From Trinickia caryophylli (GTDB lineage Bacteria; Pseudomonadota; Gammaproteobacteria; Burkholderiales; Burkholderiaceae): a stretch of 64,000 nt of DNA. The notes below the pieces were generated by a model, which did not search any database, was not told where the DNA came from, and saw only the letters and a list, made by a program, of their open reading frames with translations. The translations under genes and the position numbers were made by a program. The stretch's first letter is position 1. Each line of letters starts with the position of its first letter. Where the stretch lies: positions 2,914,001 to 2,978,000 of the forward strand of contig NZ_CP139970.1 in assembly GCF_034424545.1 (NCBI RefSeq). Reading direction: 5' to 3'. Shown piece after piece: positions 62,595 to 64,000 of the stretch.

Positions 62595-63542
62595 TCAATG
62601 ACGGAATACGGCGATGAGGCGGATGACGGCCGGCCCCGCGGCGATCAGCGCGACGGTCGGCATGATGAAGAGCATCATCGGCAGCGTCATCTTCGGCGCG
62701 AGCTTGGCGGCCTTTTCCTCGAGGGCGATGATCTGCATGGCGCGTTCGGTGCGTGAAAGCATGCGCAGCGAGTGAGTGATCGGCGTGCCGTACTGCTGCG
62801 ACTGCACGAGCGTCGTCACGAGTGCGCGCATCGACGGTAGTCCGATACGCGCGGCCATCGCATTGAGCGCATGCGCACTGTCGCCGCCAATGCGAAGCTC
62901 GTCGGCCGTGACGGAGAATTCGTCGGCAAGGGCCGGGCAGATCGTGCGCAGCTCGGCCGCGACGCGCTTGATGGCGACGACGAGGCTGTTGCCCGCGTTG
63001 GTGCAGATGACGAGCAGATCGAGCGCGTCGGGCAGTGCCGCGGCGATCGCCTTTTGGCGTCGGCGGATCGCGAAAGCGATCGCATACTCGGGCAGCATCA
63101 TGCCGATGACGAATGCGCCGGCCATCATCAGCAAGCGGAAGAAGAAGTACGTGCCGATGCGGGGCACGTGCACCCCGAGGACGATGGCGCCGAGTGCGAG
63201 GCATGCGCCGACGACGAGCTTCGTGCCGACGACCACGGCCACCGCACGCCGCTCGCGAAAGCCGGCGCCGGCAAGCCGCATGGCGAGCTTGGCGCGTTCC
63301 TCGGCATCGACGATCGGCATGTGTTCGCCGAGCGTCGCCACGCGGCGCGCCAGGCGTTGCGGTACGGTTTTCGTGCCCGCATTGCCGCGCGCCGCGGCCT
63401 CGGCCGCGCTGCGCGCGACGCCCTGGCGCAGGCGTTGGCCGATCCGTGCGCGCGTGCCCGTGCCGCGCAGCACCATCCACAGCGTGCCGAAAACGAGCAG
63501 GCCGACGAGCGAAGCGTCGCGCCAGAAGTCGGTGGCCATCAT
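62595..63542 (-). CDS. tadC: TadC-type inner-membrane platform protein of the Flp pilus
   Basis: A 315-residue GspF-family membrane protein with hydrophobic segments near residues 10-27, 103-124, 127-150 and 280-310. The cytoplasmic T2SSF domain shows AIAAALPDALDLLVICTNAGNSLVVAI near residues 165-191 and SRTERAMQIIALEEKAAKLAPKMTLPMMLFIMP near 262-294. TadB and TadC form the paired platform on which the TadA ATPase works. It overlaps the tadB stop as ATGA. Confidence 0.92.
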   Translation of the reverse strand: MMATDFWRDASLVGLLVFGTLWMVLRGTGTRARIGQRLRQGVARSAAEAAARGNAGTKTVPQRLARRVATLGEHMPIVDAEERAKLAMRLAGAGFRERRAVAVVVGTKLVVGACLALGAIVLGVHVPRIGTYFFFRLLMMAGAFVIGMMLPEYAIAFAIRRRQKAIAAALPDALDLLVICTNAGNSLVVAIKRVAAELRTICPALADEFSVTADELRIGGDSAHALNAMAARIGLPSMRALVTTLVQSQQYGTPITHSLRMLSRTERAMQIIALEEKAAKLAPKMTLPMMLFIMPTVALIAAGPAVIRLIAVFRH

Positions 63543-64000
63543 CGTGACGTGTCCAGGTTGGAGATCTTGCGGATCAGCAGCAGGCCGATCGTGAGCAGCA
63601 CGGCGGCGAGCGTGAGCATCTTGTGGCCCGCGCGCGTGTTGAACAGCAGCGCAACGTAGGGCCGGTTCACCACCGAGAGAAAGGCCATGATCGCGAACGG
63701 CACGGCCGAGATGATTTTGCTGGCGATGCGGCCCTCGGCCGTGAGCGCTTTTGTCTTCGCGCGAATGTCGCGCCGCGAGCGTACGATGCCGGCAAGGTTC
63801 TCGAGCGTATCGGCCAGATTGCCCCCCGTTTCGCGCTGCAGAATCAAGCAGACGGTGAAAAACGAGAAATCGGCAAGCTGCAGCCGGCGAGCCGCCTGCT
63901 CGAGCACTTCCTTCACTTCGGCGCCGACGAGCAGCGCATCGCCCATCGTGCGGAATGTCGAGCGCACGGGCTCCTCCGCTTCGACGCCGGCCGTGCAGAT
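63539..64000 (-). CDS. tadB: TadB-type inner-membrane platform protein (5-prime end outside window)
   Basis: The frame is open to the right edge, so only the C-terminal 153 residues are visible. They contain the T2SSF domain region FSFFTVCLILQRETGGNLADTLENLAGIVRSRRDIRAKTKALTAEGR, with the RETGGNL motif typical of TadB, and the closing membrane helices. It overlaps tadC as ATGA. The start codon and N-terminus lie in the next window. Confidence 0.92.
   Translation of the reverse strand: MCTAGVEAEEPVRSTFRTMGDALLVGAEVKEVLEQAARRLQLADFSFFTVCLILQRETGGNLADTLENLAGIVRSRRDIRAKTKALTAEGRIASKIISAVPFAIMAFLSVVNRPYVALLFNTRAGHKMLTLAAVLLTIGLLLIRKISNLDTSR

Noticed and set aside
1..64000. Mobile elements, tRNA genes, CRISPR arrays or prophage genes
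   Set aside because: No transposase, integrase, tRNA cloverleaf, regular spacer array or phage protein was recognised on either strand.

Overview
The window is GC-rich, densely coded DNA. Its housekeeping gene order (waaF, CHCC zinc-finger gene, ilvE, azlCD; pgk-pyk-fbaA-purC-purE-purK-sua5; a bpeR/bpeAB-oprB-like efflux locus; tad pilus genes) suggests a Burkholderiaceae chromosome (Burkholderia, Paraburkholderia or Trinickia-like). I place it by gene order and protein style only. No tRNA, rRNA, CRISPR array, insertion sequence, integrase or replication origin was seen.

Layout. 1-11 kb: the end of an AraC regulator facing a LysE exporter, moaC, a GntR-controlled MFS/amidohydrolase catabolic unit with an AT-rich palindrome upstream, a YheT-type hydrolase with a small partner, an NTF2-like protein, waaF, a zinc-finger protein, ilvE and azlCD. 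11-34.4 kb: a complete type III secretion system (T3SS). 34.6-42.9 kb: lower glycolysis (pgk, pyk, class II aldolase), then purine genes purC, purE, purK and sua5/tsaC, closed by a two-way terminator. 43-52.8 kb: a GDSL lipoprotein esterase, a membrane hydroxylase, PBP4 (dacB), an OmpR/EnvZ-type two-component pair followed by a DegQ-like periplasmic protease, and three small genes. 52.9-60 kb: a TetR repressor divergent from an RND pump operon, with a near-exact AcrR-type operator between them. 60.1-64 kb: tadG, tadE, tadD, tadC and part of tadB.

The T3SS is the main find. Gene content, protein lengths and local order match the Ssa-Esc family (Salmonella SPI-2, EPEC LEE), not the Hrp, Ysc or Inv-type systems better known from Burkholderia. 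It has four blocks. The export block runs leftward: NarL-type response regulator, SsaM-like protein, sctV-N-O-P-Q-R-S-T-U, lytic transglycosylase. A divergent rightward block holds an SsaB/SpiC-like protein, sctC, sctD and an SsaE-like needle co-chaperone. The needle block runs leftward: AraC regulator, sctF, SsaH-like co-chaperone, sctI-J-K-L-W. A rightward translocon block holds an SseA-like chaperone, an EspA/SseB-family filament protein, an SscA-like chaperone, the SseC- and SseD-like translocators and an SseE-like protein. Most neighbours within the export and needle blocks overlap by ATGA, so translation is probably coupled. No effector gene and no sensor kinase for the response regulator are present. 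The cluster sits between azlD and pgk with no mobility genes, which suggests old acquisition or loss in relatives.

Start codons were moved inward from the longest frame wherever a Shine-Dalgarno sequence, an overlap with the upstream stop or family length supported it; these choices are explained in the entries.
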